The position numbers and the translations under genes were made by a program. Below are positions 52,339-63,770 of a stretch of DNA of 64,000 nt, piece by piece (the first letter of the stretch is position 1; every line of letters begins with the position of its first letter). The stretch covers positions 830,482,353 through 830,546,352 of the forward strand of contig CM057338.1 in the NCBI GenBank assembly GCA_030015575.1, read 5' to 3'. The notes below the pieces were generated by a model. It searched no databases and was not told where the DNA came from. It worked only from the letters and a program-made list of their open reading frames with translations. This DNA comes from Agapanthus africanus (lineage: Eukaryota > Streptophyta > Magnoliopsida > Asparagales > Amaryllidaceae).

Positions 52339-54361
52339 TTAGGGGGGAGAAAAACACAGTATCAAGCTATACAAGGCCTTACACAGGCCAAATGTTAGCA
52401 CCAACCATTCAAAAAATTTATCGTTATAATGGTATGGTTGGTGAAAGAATGGAGTGTAGAGGAAAGAAATAAGAAGCACATGAGACCGTGTGGGAATAGA
52501 AGCAGTATACGGTCTCGGTAGAGCAGAAGAATGGCGGAAGGGAAAAAGAATTGATGGTGGTTCGACTTCTTCAGGTGGAGGTTGATTAATCACAAAATCC
52601 GTGTCGTTTAAGAATGCGAGTTTGTCGGCGAAAATATCTTCAAAACTTTCATCGAAGGTTCGATTGAACGTTTCAATGTTAATAAGTGTCGCGCCAGAAT
52701 TCAACACACTTGATTTTTCAAAAATTATGAAAGTAGGATAGTCGTAAGGCTCATTTACCTTATTTTCAAAAGAGTCTAAATCAAGTTGTTTTTCTAGAAT
52801 TATCGAACTCAAAATATCGGATTGTGATTCATTAACACTCGGTATCATTAAAGGAAGATTACAAGAAGAACAAGAGAAAGTGGGAGAAAGAAGTTGAGTA
52901 CGAACTTGAGGGTGGAGATGGAGTGTATAAATTAGCACATTTTGTAATGACCGATGTGTAAAAAGCGATTGTGCTAATCTATCAACCCACTGAGAAATGA
53001 TGTCAAATCCCTCAAGATTCGTGAGCAAACATGGGTACGTCGAACTTGGTAAACCAGACATTGGAAATGAAAGCGTAACGGATTTTTGCGCGGTCGGAAC
53101 GATAGAAAGGATGAAGGGGGGTGATTTAGGAAGTATAACAGTAAAGGTTCAGGAGGATGAATAGGAAAATCCGACTCATCAAACAAAACCGGTTCATCCT
53201 CAATACTATCCGCAATACTCTTCTCAATACTCTCCTCAAAATTTAGCTTATCCATCCGATTCTCATCAAAATCAAGATGCATATGAAGTTCGGGAAAAAC
53301 ATTTAATGATTCGGGATGATGAATTGGAGAGAAAAACTCGGCCAAATCTGCGGGTTCATCGTCCAAAATATTCCCTACGTCAATATCCCCAATCAAGTGA
53401 AAATCAATTTTTTTGACACCTCCTCAATAGCATGTAGATTTCTCAATTCAGGTTCTAGAGTGGAGGTGTAGAGGTCAAAAGGATTGGGTGTGGGTTCACT
53501 CGAAAGGGACCCTTCATAATCTGGCAAATCAAGCACTACAAAGTCGCACAACTCATTTTTATTTTCAACCGGTAAATCATTAGGGACACTTGATAGATAT
53601 TCAAAACCGGAGCTGTGGGATTCAATTGAGGATGGATAGTTTTGATTTGGAAGGGTACACAGCTCACTCTCTTCACTCAAATTCTCAATTTGTCCTACCG
53701 CCTCATCATACATTGAAAAATTTGGAGCTAGTTGGAAACTAGCTACCGGTTCACTAGGTTGTCTTGATGAATTAAGGGCGGCAATGGACGCATTCAAATT
53801 TCTCATCTGTCGGTTTATCGCTACAATATAAGCTTCCAGCGACTGTTCCAGGCTAGACATGGGTTGTGAAGGGGTTTCAGTAAAATATTCAAAATTGTTT
53901 GGATTCTGGAAACTCCCAAATGGCTGTATAGAAGCAATGTCTAGGGAAGGTGCGAAAGTCGGGTAGGACTGGTAGGAATTGAATGGTTGGACAGGAGTAG
54001 GATCAACATTTGGATAAAAAGGTGAATGGATTTGTTGATCACAAGAACTGGAAGTGTTGAAAGGAATGAAAGATCGGTTACGAGATTGTTCAATATGTTC
54101 AGCAATAGACACGGGTTTCGGAGTTACAACAGAACTCGAAAAAGGGGTATCAACGTAAGAAAGTGGTGAAGGTTGAAACGGTTGATACAAAGTGGATTGT
54201 GAAGCCTAACTGTTTCTCCTAGACGCTTCTATTCGATCTTTCAAAGAAATTTTTGGCATGGAGGGGCCGTCCGTAAATCGACCAAAACAATGCGCGTAGA
54301 AAGCAATGTTTGGATGAGGGTACCAAAGTTCGGCAAGAGTTTTGGGAGGTGGGGTACCCAT
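52339..54361 (-). pseudogene. broken homologue of the element D acidic protein
   Basis: Starts MGTPPPKTLAELWYPHPN at 54361. It has an in-frame TAG at about 54207, then open segments 54190-53393, 53396-52974 and 53061-52339 in different frames. Compared with D it lacks about 120 residues after the DEPVLFDESDFPIHPP region. It has an extra segment of roughly 110 residues near the C-terminus (around NKVNEPYDYPTFII). The final HNDKFFE-like end is shared (HYNDKFFE). Non-functional. Confidence 0.8.
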
Positions 54362-54363
54362 GA

Positions 54364-55552
54364 TGTAAGAAAGAAGAAGAAAAAGAATGTGATGATTTTT
54401 TTATTATTTTTTTTATATTTTTATATTTTTTATCTTTAAAAAAAAATTAAATTTTTTTTTATTACTTTTTTTTTAGAAATTGTTTGTTTTTGTGTTTTTG
54501 AAATTTTTGAAAGTGTTTTTTTAAGAAAGTTTTTGCACAATTTGTACGGACTACTACACACTTTCAAACAGTCACAATATAAGCATGCACAATCAAGCCT
54601 AGAGTTAGGGTCTCCTAAGTCAACTAGACTGCTCCTAACTGTTCCAAAGGGCAAGTTGTGAGATCCTCAAATCGCCTCTTCACCGCCAATTGTGGCCAGG
54701 TAAGCACAATGAAAGAAAGGAGGGATCTGCTCATGAATCACCGTGAGACGGGCCTTTTAAAATTACCTTTCCTGCTTGTCTAGCCTAGGCACCACAAAGT
54801 CTGGTTTAGATAAACGACCGATACCTACAACCTTTCCTTTGTCCTAATGAGCACGATAGTCCGTATTGGCCGAGTCTAATATTTTTTTAATTAACTCGAG
54901 GGTTGATGCAAAATACTTTTTTGTGATTTCTGGGGTCTTAGGAAGGGTAATGAAATCCCCACCCAATCTTGATTGGTGTTATAGCCCCTTAAGAGTCCGT
55001 TTTAAATATGTAAAGCAATTAACACACAAAAAATCTAAAACACTTTCAATTTTTTTTTTATTTTGCAGCGCAAAGAATCCTGCAAAAAAACAATTTATTG
55101 GAGAGGAAGAAAGAATTTTGCGCAAAGAACCCTGCAGGAAAATTTTCAGTGGAGTTCAGGGGAGAGAAGAAGAAAAGAGATACTTACAGAGATTTTGATT
55201 TGCTGATGTCACCCTTTGACAGCGGTTCCGCGGTCAAACTGTCAATTCGGCCGCTGTTCCGCGGCGGTTTAGGTGGTTTAGATCTCCAAAAAATTTCTGT
55301 TTGTTGTTGTTATTCTCCTCTGTCTGTTCAGATCTTCTGTTTTTGAATTTGTTACTGGGTTTTTTCCAGATCTGAATCTGTCCCTCTTCTTTTCCTGCAA
55401 AATTCACACAATACCTCTCAAAAAGAACAAGATGAATTTTTTTTTTATTTCAATTTTTTTTTGTTTTAAAAAACTTTTCAATTTTTATAATTTTTAAATT
55501 ATTTATTTTTTTATTTTTAACCCGAAATTACACAAAGAAAGAGACCACCGTC
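54364..55552 (-). other. element E 5' leader
   Basis: No gene. AT-rich runs at 54390-54530, the CAAAGAATCCTGCA/CAAAGAACCCTGCA repeat (55068-55137), and a GC-rich module at 55220-55270 (GCGGTTCCGCGGTC, GGCCGCTGTTCCGCGGCGG). Confidence 0.7.
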
Positions 55553-55570
55553 TCCCCGGCAGCGGCGCCA
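55553..55570 (-). other. primer binding site of element E (tRNA-Asp type)
   Basis: The minus strand reads TGGCGCCGCTGCCGGGGA, near-perfect for the plant tRNA-Asp 3' end. Confidence 0.88.
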
Positions 55571-55648
55571 TTTGATTGGTAGAAGATGTTGCGTATGCGT
55601 TTTGTGATCAAAGAATAGTTAACCGCAATCAAGAACGGTGTCGCTTGG

Positions 55649-56001
55649 TGTTAGTTATATGTATGCCCTAGAGGCCATTACTGTACATGCGTTGTATATT
55701 GTAGTGGATGCTTGGACATATATAGGGAGGACTTTCTTGCTCGATATGATAGTATGTTTTCTGGTTACTCTTTATCTTAACATGTACTCTGATTGTCTCT
55801 ATGTCACATGTTGATAAAGCCCTTAGGATGAGTACTTGACTACCAGGACTATGATGCAGATCATACTAGTGAGGACAGAGTAGTCGCCATGTACATCCTT
55901 CAAATGTTCCTAGTCGTGGGAGTACCGAGACAGGGCATCGATACTCCAGAGTAGACTAGCGTATGCGCTTCTTAACCCATATGATGGGCGATGGATGATC
56001 C
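55649..56001 (+). repeat. Copia-type LTR F, truncated by element G
   Basis: Plus-oriented Copia LTR start TGTTAGTTATATGTATGCCC, homologous inverted to the A and G LTRs (GAGACAGGGCATCGATACTC). It interrupts E's 5' LTR after CTTGG and is itself interrupted by G at 56002. The rest is beyond the window. Confidence 0.8.
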
Positions 56002-57958
56002 TGTAAGTCCATGTCACGCACCCCACTAACTTGCGGGGAGGCGGAATATATGAAAAACGATTATCAAAGCTTCGTAACACGGACTTGAGCGCATGAATCG
56101 TAATCTAAACCATTGCTAACGTTATACTAGAGGTTTAACTACTCGGTACCGGAGTTATACCTCACGTTACATGTCCTTAGGGTCTTCATCGCTGTCCTCC
56201 ACTCCTCGTAGGCTCCTTGGAACATCGGCAACTTCACGGCCTCCTCGAATGAAAGACGATCCACCCGAAAGCTCCTACGCCAAGCTAAATCTCAAACTTG
56301 AGATAACTAGGTTGCTCGAAGTGCTAATCTAAGCTACCTAGGGGATATAGAGTGAGGTTATGGATGTTTTAGTCTAGCTAACCCTTGATCTCAACACATG
56401 AGAGGTTAGGGTTAGGGTTTCAAGAGAGAGAGAGCTTGAGGAGAGAGAAGGAGAAGATGTGAATGAAAAGAATAATGAGCTCATTTTGAATATATCAACC
56501 ATAACAATTTAATCAAATAAATAAATAAATGATTTAATCATTATGGTTGATGCATTCACCTTGTGTGATTCATCATATGACTCATTATCTCATTAATGAG
56601 TCATTTAGTGCAAAGGATGAATCATACAAATGAGTCATTAATCAATTAATGCTCATGTCACCTTAACCCCTTAGTCACCACACTTCTAGAAGGTTCCCGA
56701 CAAATTACGAGAATGCCCCTATAATCCGTGAAAACACGGAAAAACTTTAGACTGTATAAATCCAATAACCCGATACTAGAAACTGGCTTAAACCAAAGCC
56801 GGCTAGTATAAACTGTCCGAAAAGTCGTACGTGCGTAAACACACGTACGCATCCGAACCCTTGTCGTAAAACCATATGACCTCTATATCGTTTCGCCTGG
56901 AGCAGGGAAACTCTCTATGTGGGACTCTAAAGACTCGACGCTACGCTGGCAATGGGTTTAACCACAGACCGCAAGCGGCACTAGCTGTACGTAACGGTCC
57001 CCAGGTAGATGTCGATAAGAATGCCGATGAGGAAAACCATCTCGAACCCCTACTGAGCCTGATGTGACAATCTCCGTACAGTCCGGTCTGTTCGTCTAAG
57101 ACTATCGCATATCAAGCCTAGGGGGCGGCAAGCGTCAGTCCCCTAATAGCTGTATAAGTCATGTCGGAGCGAATCCCATTACGCCCTGAGAAGCTACTGG
57201 AACCTACCAGTATATCTCGCTTGCCCTGGCCAGGGACTTTGCATAATGGCTCTCTGACACAGTGCGATATCAACTCCCAATACCGGGAGAGACGAATCCT
57301 ATCTAACCGCCACTGCCTCCAAGTGCTCGGGACTGCACCCAACTGCTACCTGTTTGCACGACTCCTTTGAGCCGTGGTAGGGTAGCAATCTAAGAACAGT
57401 GGGACACACTCGAGGCGAAGTAGCAGTGTCAAGTCTGCGGACTACGCTGTACTCATGTCACCTGGGAACTGTTAACTGACGATGGGTATAATACCAACCA
57501 ATCAGTTCCCTGGCGAGTCCTGTCCGGTGTACCCGTAACCTAACGAGCACCTGTATACTATCTCTAGTACGACGTACTGATGGCTGTGGGACAGACCATC
57601 TCCCCAACTGGGATGAGAAGCGTATACACTTAGTCTACTCCGGAATATCGATGCCCTATCTCGATAATCCAACGACCAGGGACCTGTATAGGATGTTGCT
57701 TACAGACTACCCAGCCCCCACTAGTGTGATTGCCATCACGACGCTGGTAATCAAGCAAAGATCCTATGGGCTCTACTAATATGTATAAGTGATACGTTAC
57801 AATAAACATATGCACATATTAAAGTAGACTCAAACCAAGTAGCATACTATTATGTTTAGCAAGACTGTTATATACAACTGTGAATATCCCAAGCTTCCAT
57901 TAAGTAATATACATGCTAGTATGATACAATAATGGCCCCTAGGGCATATACACTAACA
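56002..57958 (-). repeat. Copia G 3' LTR
   Basis: 1957 bp, plus strand TGTAAGTCCATG to CACTAACA. Shares most blocks with A's LTR (GATGTCGATAAGAA, ACCGGGAGAGACGAATCCTA). Confidence 0.92.
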
Positions 57959-57971
57959 ATCTCCCACTTGC
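57959..57971 (-). other. polypurine tract of Copia G
   Basis: GCAAGTGGGAGAT on the minus strand, directly before the 3' LTR. Confidence 0.85.
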
Positions 57972-57972
57972 A

Positions 57973-60900
57973 CTAGGGCCATGAGTTGGCATATCGTAGA
58001 CCTATTATCTCGAATAGCCTCTCGAACTGCGTCTGAGGAATGGCCTTTGTGAATGGGTCAGCAATGTTATCCTCCGTCTTTACTCTCTTCACCTCGATCT
58101 CCCGGCGATCTATGATCTCCCTGATCAAGTGATACCGCCTTAAGATGTGTCTGGACTTCTGATGGGACCTGGGTTCCTTCGCTAAAGCTATAGCGCCGTT
58201 GTTGTCACAATACAGAGGTATTGGACCAACACTGGAAGGAACCACCTGAAGTTCTGTGAGGAACTTCTTCATCCAGACAGCTTCTTTTGCGGCATCGCAA
58301 GCAGCTATGTACTCTGCTTCCATTGTTGAGTCAGCAACGGTTTCCTGCTTGGAACTCTTCCAACAGACCGCCCCTCCATTGAGGGTAAAGACATAACCCG
58401 ACATGGATTTGGACTCATCTTTGTCACTCTGGAAGCCGGAGTCGGCAAAGGCCTCCATCTGAAGGTCTTTTCCGCCATACACCAAGAACATCTCCTTAGT
58501 CCTTCTCAGGTACTTGAGAATGTTCTTTACTGCTATCCAGTGCTTCTCCCCTGGGTTTGCCTGATACCGGCTTACAACGCTCAATGCGTATACTACATCT
58601 GGTCTGGTACATAACATCGCATACATTATAGAGCCTACCGCAGAAGCGTAGGGTATAATCGACATGCGATCCCTTTCCAAATCAGTCTTGGGAGACATCT
58701 CTTTGGAGAGGGTGATTCCGTGACAAGCCGGTAGGTTACCGCGCTTAGAATCATCCATACTGAATCTCTTCACTATGGTGTCTATGTACCTGGACTGTGA
58801 AAGTCCCAACATCCTCTTTGATCTATCACGATAGATCCGGATTCCCATAATGTAGATGGCATCACCTAGGTCTTTCATGGAGAATTTATGTGACAAGAAT
58901 CTTTTGACTGACTGTAATATAGGAATATCATTTCCTATTAGGAGAATGTCGTCCACGTACAAGACGAGGAATACTACAGCTTTCCCTACAATCTTACTGT
59001 ATATGCATGGTTCATCTGGATTTTTGATAAAGTCAAATTCTTTGACAGCATCATCAAAACAGATGTTCCAACTCCGCGATGCCTGCTTTAGTCCATAAAT
59101 GGACTTAAGCAGCTTGCATACTTTACCGCTGCTCCCACTCTGAATGAATCCTTCTGGCTGATCCATATAGACGCTTTCTTCCAAATTACCATTTAGAAAG
59201 GCCGTCTTTACGTCCATCTGCCAGATTTCATAATCGTGGAAGGCAGCAATTGCAAGAAGGACCCGAATAGATTTAAGCATAGCCACTGGAGAAAAGGTTT
59301 CGTCATAGTCCAAACCAGGTCTTTGACGGAAACCCTTTGCAACAAGTCTAGCTTTATAGGTTTCAACCTGTCTATCTATACCAATCTTCTTTTTGAAGAT
59401 CCATTTGCATCCTACGGGTTTTACCCCATCTGGAGCAATGTCCAAAGTCCATACTTTGTTGGTGTACATGGACTCCATTTCGGTCCGCATTGCATCCAGC
59501 CATTTTACTGAGTCACCGCTCTGAATGGCTTGCTGGAAGCTAGTAGGCTCATCATAATCAATAGTGCAATCCTCTTTATCCCCGTCTATGAGAAAACCGT
59601 AGTATCTCTCGGGCGGATGAGATTGCCTACCACTCCTGCGGAGTGGCGTCGGGATGTCCTGTTCTCCTGAACCTTCTCGTTCTACCAAGGTTTCAGTAAT
59701 AGCGTGTGGTTCTGGAATTTCTTCCAGTTCTATTGCGCTCCCACTCTTCTGATTTTCTAAAAACTCAGTTTCCAAGAAGCGGGCATGTTGAGAAACAAAG
59801 ACCTTTTGTTCCTCTGCGTAATAGAAACAATATCCCATGGAGTTCTTTGGATATCCCACAAACTTACACTGTACTGAGCGTGCCTCGAGCTTATCCGCAT
59901 GCTGCTTCTTTACAAAAGCTGGACATCCCCATGTCTTAAGATACTTAAGACAGGGTTTCTTCCCACTCCACATCTGATATGGTGTGGTAGGCACAGTCTT
60001 GGTTGGAACTCGGTTTAAAAGATATGCAGCTGATTCTAGTGCATATCCCCAGAATGATCGCGGTAACTCAGCCTTACTCATCATGGAACGAACCATATCC
60101 AATAGGGTTCGATTCCTCCTTTCTGATACACCGTTGTGTTGTGGTGTGTATGGAGGAGTAAGCTGAGAGAGAATTCCATTCTCTTTTAAGTAACCCAGGA
60201 ATTCGGCACTTAAGTATTCACCACCTCGATCAGATCTCAGTGTCTTGATACTTTTGCCTGTTTGTTTTTCAACTTCATTTTTGTATTCCTGAAATTTCTC
60301 AAAGGCCTCGGATTTATGCTTCATCAAGAAGACATGTCCATACCTAGAGAAATCATCTGTGAAAGTAATGAAGTATGAATAACCACTTCGCGCATGTGTA
60401 GACATTGGACCACATACGTCACTGTGTATGAGTCCTAAGAGCTCGCTTGCTCTTTCTCCGTGTCCAGTGAACGGAGTTTTTGTCATCTTTCCCATGAGAC
60501 AAGATTCACAAGTGGCATAAGACTGATACGCGAACGGATCCAAGTATCCCTCTCTATGCAACTTTGTTAATCTTCTCTCATTGATGTGACCCAGTCTACA
60601 ATGCCATAAGAAAGCCTGATTCGTTTCCGGAGACTTTCTTTTAAGTGTGTTCTGGACACTGAAAATCTGAGCTTGATTTAATACGTATATTCCGTTTTCT
60701 AATGTACCTAACCCAATCATTACTTGATTTAGGTGGATGTGAACCACATCTCTTGAAAAAGTAAAATCATATCCTTCTTTCGAAAGTAAGGGTACAGATA
60801 TGATATTACAAGTTGTACCTGGTACATAAAAACAGTTACGCAGAATCAATATCTGCCCAGTTGTCATTCCAAGATGATATTCCCCTACGGATTCAGCGTT

Positions 60901-61773
60901 CATGCTCATTCCGTTAGCAACTATGAGGGTCATATCTCCTATCCCAATAACCCTACGATTTCTCAGAGCCTGTAATGAATTACAGATGTGAGTTCCTGAT
61001 CCGGTATCCAATACCCAGGAAGTAGGGTTAACTGACATACAGTTCTCTATCATAAACACACCCGAGGTCGAAGCCACAACATGCTTCGTATCCTGGCTAC
61101 TGGCTTCTAAAGCCCTGCAATCTTTCTGCCTATGCCCAATCTCATAATAATAGGAACTTCCCTCTTTTACTATATCCAGTCCCGAAATTTTTGCCCTTCT
61201 CTTTCCTTCTACTTTCCTGGTTTCCTTCAGGGTAGAACGTAGAGATTGTAGAATCAGGTCAGTATCTGACCCGTTCTCCGACGTGGTCTTTAGGTCCTTG
61301 AGCTTATCAATATAGCTAGTCAATGTAAGGACGTTGTCCCCTACAGATGACCCGTTAGCTAACCTCGCTTGAATTAATTCGTTCGAGGTTTCATATCTGG
61401 TGATATGAGATTGCTCTCCATATAAATCTTTGTTATGGAGAAAGATGGAAAATAAGTTCATCTTCTCGTGTTGCTTCTGGTATACACCATCAACTGAAGC
61501 TAACACGGGGCACTTAGCTTTTTCTTTATCTTTTTCCCTTGTCTGACGGATATCCATATCCGCGACAGTGGAAACTGGACCTGGGACGGCGGGATCTTGA
61601 GTAGTAATAGGGTGGTCCAGCTTGTTATAACTAATGGACATCTGGACAGACCTTTGCCAGTCATATAAGTCAGATTCAGTCAATTTGTTATCTAGATGTA
61701 ACCTATGTGTGGTCACAAGGTCGCTGCAATTAAGAGAGAGAGAAGAAAACATTTTAGCATGATGCTGTTGCAA
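57973..61773 (-). CDS. Copia G gag-pol polyprotein
   Basis: 1266 codons without interruption. Gag of UBN2 type (residues 1-190, LYGEQSHITRYETS), a degenerate knuckle at about 207-218 (YYYEIGHRQKDC, where A has CFYC at the start), and protease near 254 (VLDTGSGTH). GAG-pre-integrase follows (WHCRLGH about 388, CESC about 421), then integrase catalytic residues near 449 (HSDVCGP), 511 (LRSDRGGEY) and 549 (NGVSERRNR). The RT has an intact YVDDILLIGND near 939, and RNase H follows (MEAEYIA about 1149, CDNNGAIALAKEP). Relative to A, Gag lacks about 55 residues before the knuckle. Pol looks competent; Gag RNA binding is probably impaired, so mobility may need Gag in trans. Confidence 0.92.
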   Translation of the reverse strand: MQQHHAKMFSSLSLNCSDLVTTHRLHLDNKLTESDLYDWQRSVQMSISYNKLDHPITTQDPAVPGPVSTVADMDIRQTREKDKEKAKCPVLASVDGVYQKQHEKMNLFSIFLHNKDLYGEQSHITRYETSNELIQARLANGSSVGDNVLTLTSYIDKLKDLKTTSENGSDTDLILQSLRSTLKETRKVEGKRRAKISGLDIVKEGSSYYYEIGHRQKDCRALEASSQDTKHVVASTSGVFMIENCMSVNPTSWVLDTGSGTHICNSLQALRNRRVIGIGDMTLIVANGMSMNAESVGEYHLGMTTGQILILRNCFYVPGTTCNIISVPLLSKEGYDFTFSRDVVHIHLNQVMIGLGTLENGIYVLNQAQIFSVQNTLKRKSPETNQAFLWHCRLGHINERRLTKLHREGYLDPFAYQSYATCESCLMGKMTKTPFTGHGERASELLGLIHSDVCGPMSTHARSGYSYFITFTDDFSRYGHVFLMKHKSEAFEKFQEYKNEVEKQTGKSIKTLRSDRGGEYLSAEFLGYLKENGILSQLTPPYTPQHNGVSERRNRTLLDMVRSMMSKAELPRSFWGYALESAAYLLNRVPTKTVPTTPYQMWSGKKPCLKYLKTWGCPAFVKKQHADKLEARSVQCKFVGYPKNSMGYCFYYAEEQKVFVSQHARFLETEFLENQKSGSAIELEEIPEPHAITETLVEREGSGEQDIPTPLRRSGRQSHPPERYYGFLIDGDKEDCTIDYDEPTSFQQAIQSGDSVKWLDAMRTEMESMYTNKVWTLDIAPDGVKPVGCKWIFKKKIGIDRQVETYKARLVAKGFRQRPGLDYDETFSPVAMLKSIRVLLAIAAFHDYEIWQMDVKTAFLNGNLEESVYMDQPEGFIQSGSSGKVCKLLKSIYGLKQASRSWNICFDDAVKEFDFIKNPDEPCIYSKIVGKAVVFLVLYVDDILLIGNDIPILQSVKRFLSHKFSMKDLGDAIYIMGIRIYRDRSKRMLGLSQSRYIDTIVKRFSMDDSKRGNLPACHGITLSKEMSPKTDLERDRMSIIPYASAVGSIMYAMLCTRPDVVYALSVVSRYQANPGEKHWIAVKNILKYLRRTKEMFLVYGGKDLQMEAFADSGFQSDKDESKSMSGYVFTLNGGAVCWKSSKQETVADSTMEAEYIAACDAAKEAVWMKKFLTELQVVPSSVGPIPLYCDNNGAIALAKEPRSHQKSRHILRRYHLIREIIDRREIEVKRVKTEDNIADPFTKAIPQTQFERLFEIIGLRYANSWP

Positions 61774-62214
61774 GTTTAGATTGGTTTTAAGTTTATCTAA
61801 ACAGGATGGCTACCACTGTTTCTCGAATCCTTCCTCAAACCATAAAAGAAGAATTAGCCAGGACAATTCTCACCGTACAATACTTGCTTAACCGTTCAGC
61901 CAGGCTAGTATCGATACTTCGAGGGAGGTTTTCCAACGCTTTCGCGAAGTTCCTTAATTAAATAACCTCTTTTCTCTGGGGGCGTAACCCCGCTGACACC
62001 TTTCTTGGCACCTACTTGGTTTATAGCATTGATCGTTAAGTGACGAATCTCCTGATAAGTAGCATGTACTCACAGTAGGATCGGGATCCAAAATATCATC
62101 GTATGATAATGTTGAAGGAATCCTACCAACATTCATCAAACTCCAAAATGGTATGCTCTCTCTGCAAATTTCAGTTTCTTTAGAAATTCCCGATGTGGAT
62201 TTTTGCCCCATGCT

Positions 62215-62424
62215 CTTATGACCTTGACTTTAGTCAACAAATCATAAGTCACATGTCAAGTTCTACCCGTTATTGTCCAGGTTAATTTGAACCCACCCGT
62301 ACATACCCTTGACTTTAGTCAACAAGGTAATACGACTGTCCCAAACCAACGCATCTATCTATGCTGCATATAAATATCCAACAGCTACCAAACACTGTGC
62401 CTTGACTTTAGTCAACAAACACAG
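62215..62424 (-). other. three common-core hairpins in Copia G leader
   Basis: Arms CTTATGA/TCATAAG, CGTACATACC/GGTAATACG (imperfect) and CTGTG/CACAG enclose the same core. Units are about 85-95 bp apart. On either strand the core contains two inverted TTGAC motifs (W-box like). Confidence 0.78.
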
Positions 62425-63510
62425 CTTGAATACTATTGACTATCTATATGAAATGACGGAGGGCTACGAATGGTTTTGGAAAAACCGTGAACGTAGTGAA
62501 CTTGATATAATCGAATGAACCTGATACTTTTTTTTAAAAGGAGTGGTTAAAGCTCCGCAAAAAATCTGATCCTTTTTTAAAATAACCGAGTGGTTTCTTT
62601 TAAATTTGTTCCAACGATTAAACTTTGGTTTATTTTCTTTGCATTATAATAATGCGTCCCATCATTTATCCTATCATTGCAGAAAACAACGAAAATACCA
62701 CGTCCTCTTATGCCATCCGCATTCGCCACGGGGTCCCGTCATCACCCGTTAGGTTACTTAACTAACGACAGAGCGGGGGCTGGGCTAGCGCGGGTGTAAA
62801 ACATAAGTGACGTCTAATAGCTATCATATATAGATATTGTACATTCGTCAGACGCAATAATAAGCATTCCAGATCATAGATGAACTTTATTGGATTTATT
62901 AGCAATCCGCATTTGCTTTGAGCCTGCAATAAAAGACGGATTACACAGTTGTGATGAATTGCCATTACCCCACCCTAGACCCCTACGGGTACGGCAAACT
63001 ACCCGCCAAGTACCAGAAGTGAAGCGGTCTGCCTCAACACTTCAAAATACCCGGTAGTTTGTGTACCCCACCTTGGGTCTATCCTAGGAGCAAAAACGGT
63101 AAAAAGAAATAATACAACGGTGGCTACAACCGCAACCTGGATGTGCCCCGCAAAAGAATATTACATCAAATTACATTTACATTGAATGAATATTAAATAC
63201 ATCTCAAACCCTCGGCTAATCATCACAACAGTCCAATACAGTTCATATACACAAACAGTAAACATTTCAGAAATGTGCAACCCCCTGCCAACCGACATAC
63301 TAGCAGTTAGGGGAGGTTTACGAACACATTAAACATTACAGATAAAGATCCAATTAGCAAATTGATTAGAACATCGATCGATTACCTATATCCGTGTCTA
63401 CCCCAAAAGCAAATCATCACAGAGGCAACCTAGGCAGAAACAGTATATACAGAAAAACAAAAAACCCAAAATTATGAATTACTGTGAAACTCCGAGTCAA
63501 CTCGGCGTTG

Positions 63511-63574
63511 ACTCGGCGGCGGAATCGCGGCCAAAAGCACCATTTGGCCGCGGTTCCGCGGCCGTTTAGTCGAG
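63511..63574 (-). other. GC-palindrome/hairpin module in Copia G leader
   Basis: GCGGCCAAA, AGCACCA, TTTGGCCGC form a 9-bp inverted repeat followed by CGGTTCCGCGGCC. Its layout equals that in the LTRs of Gypsy-like D (31236-31291). Confidence 0.8.
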
Positions 63575-63756
63575 TTGCCTTCTCGAATTTTCCCAGATTT
63601 CTTACAATTCCCTGCTGTGAATTTTAAGGTATGTCAAAAAAATTTTGCGACACTTTTAAAATTTACAGAAACTGTTAAGGATTAGGGTTTTGTTTTCCGT
63701 GTTTTCCGTCGATCGAACTTCTAATCAGTTGCTAACAAGCTAGTAATGGTTTAGTT

Positions 63757-63769
63757 GGCTCTGATACCA
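63757..63769 (-). other. tRNA-iMet primer binding site of Copia G
   Basis: TGGTATCAGAGCC on the minus strand, one base after the 5' LTR end. Confidence 0.93.
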
Positions 63770-63770
63770 C

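Larger units (their letters stand above)
46888..55648 (-). mobile_element. non-autonomous Gypsy-like element E, truncated
   Basis: A diverged relative of D: 3' LTR 46888-48354, untranslated region, broken ORF, leader, primer site 55553-55570, and the first 76 bp of its 5' LTR (55573-55648) before Copia LTR F. It contains a solo B-family LTR at 48729-51201. It inserted into B's gag; the target copy GGTAC (46883-46887) has no visible partner. Confidence 0.88.
61774..63756 (-). other. Copia G 5' leader
   Basis: About 2 kb, no gene, homologous to the A leader. Three hairpins at 62215-62248, 62298-62334 and 62395-62424 share the core CTTGACTTTAGTCAACAA, which holds the perfect inverted repeat TTGACT-TT-AGTCAA. 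The GC-palindrome module is at 63511-63574. Confidence 0.78.
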
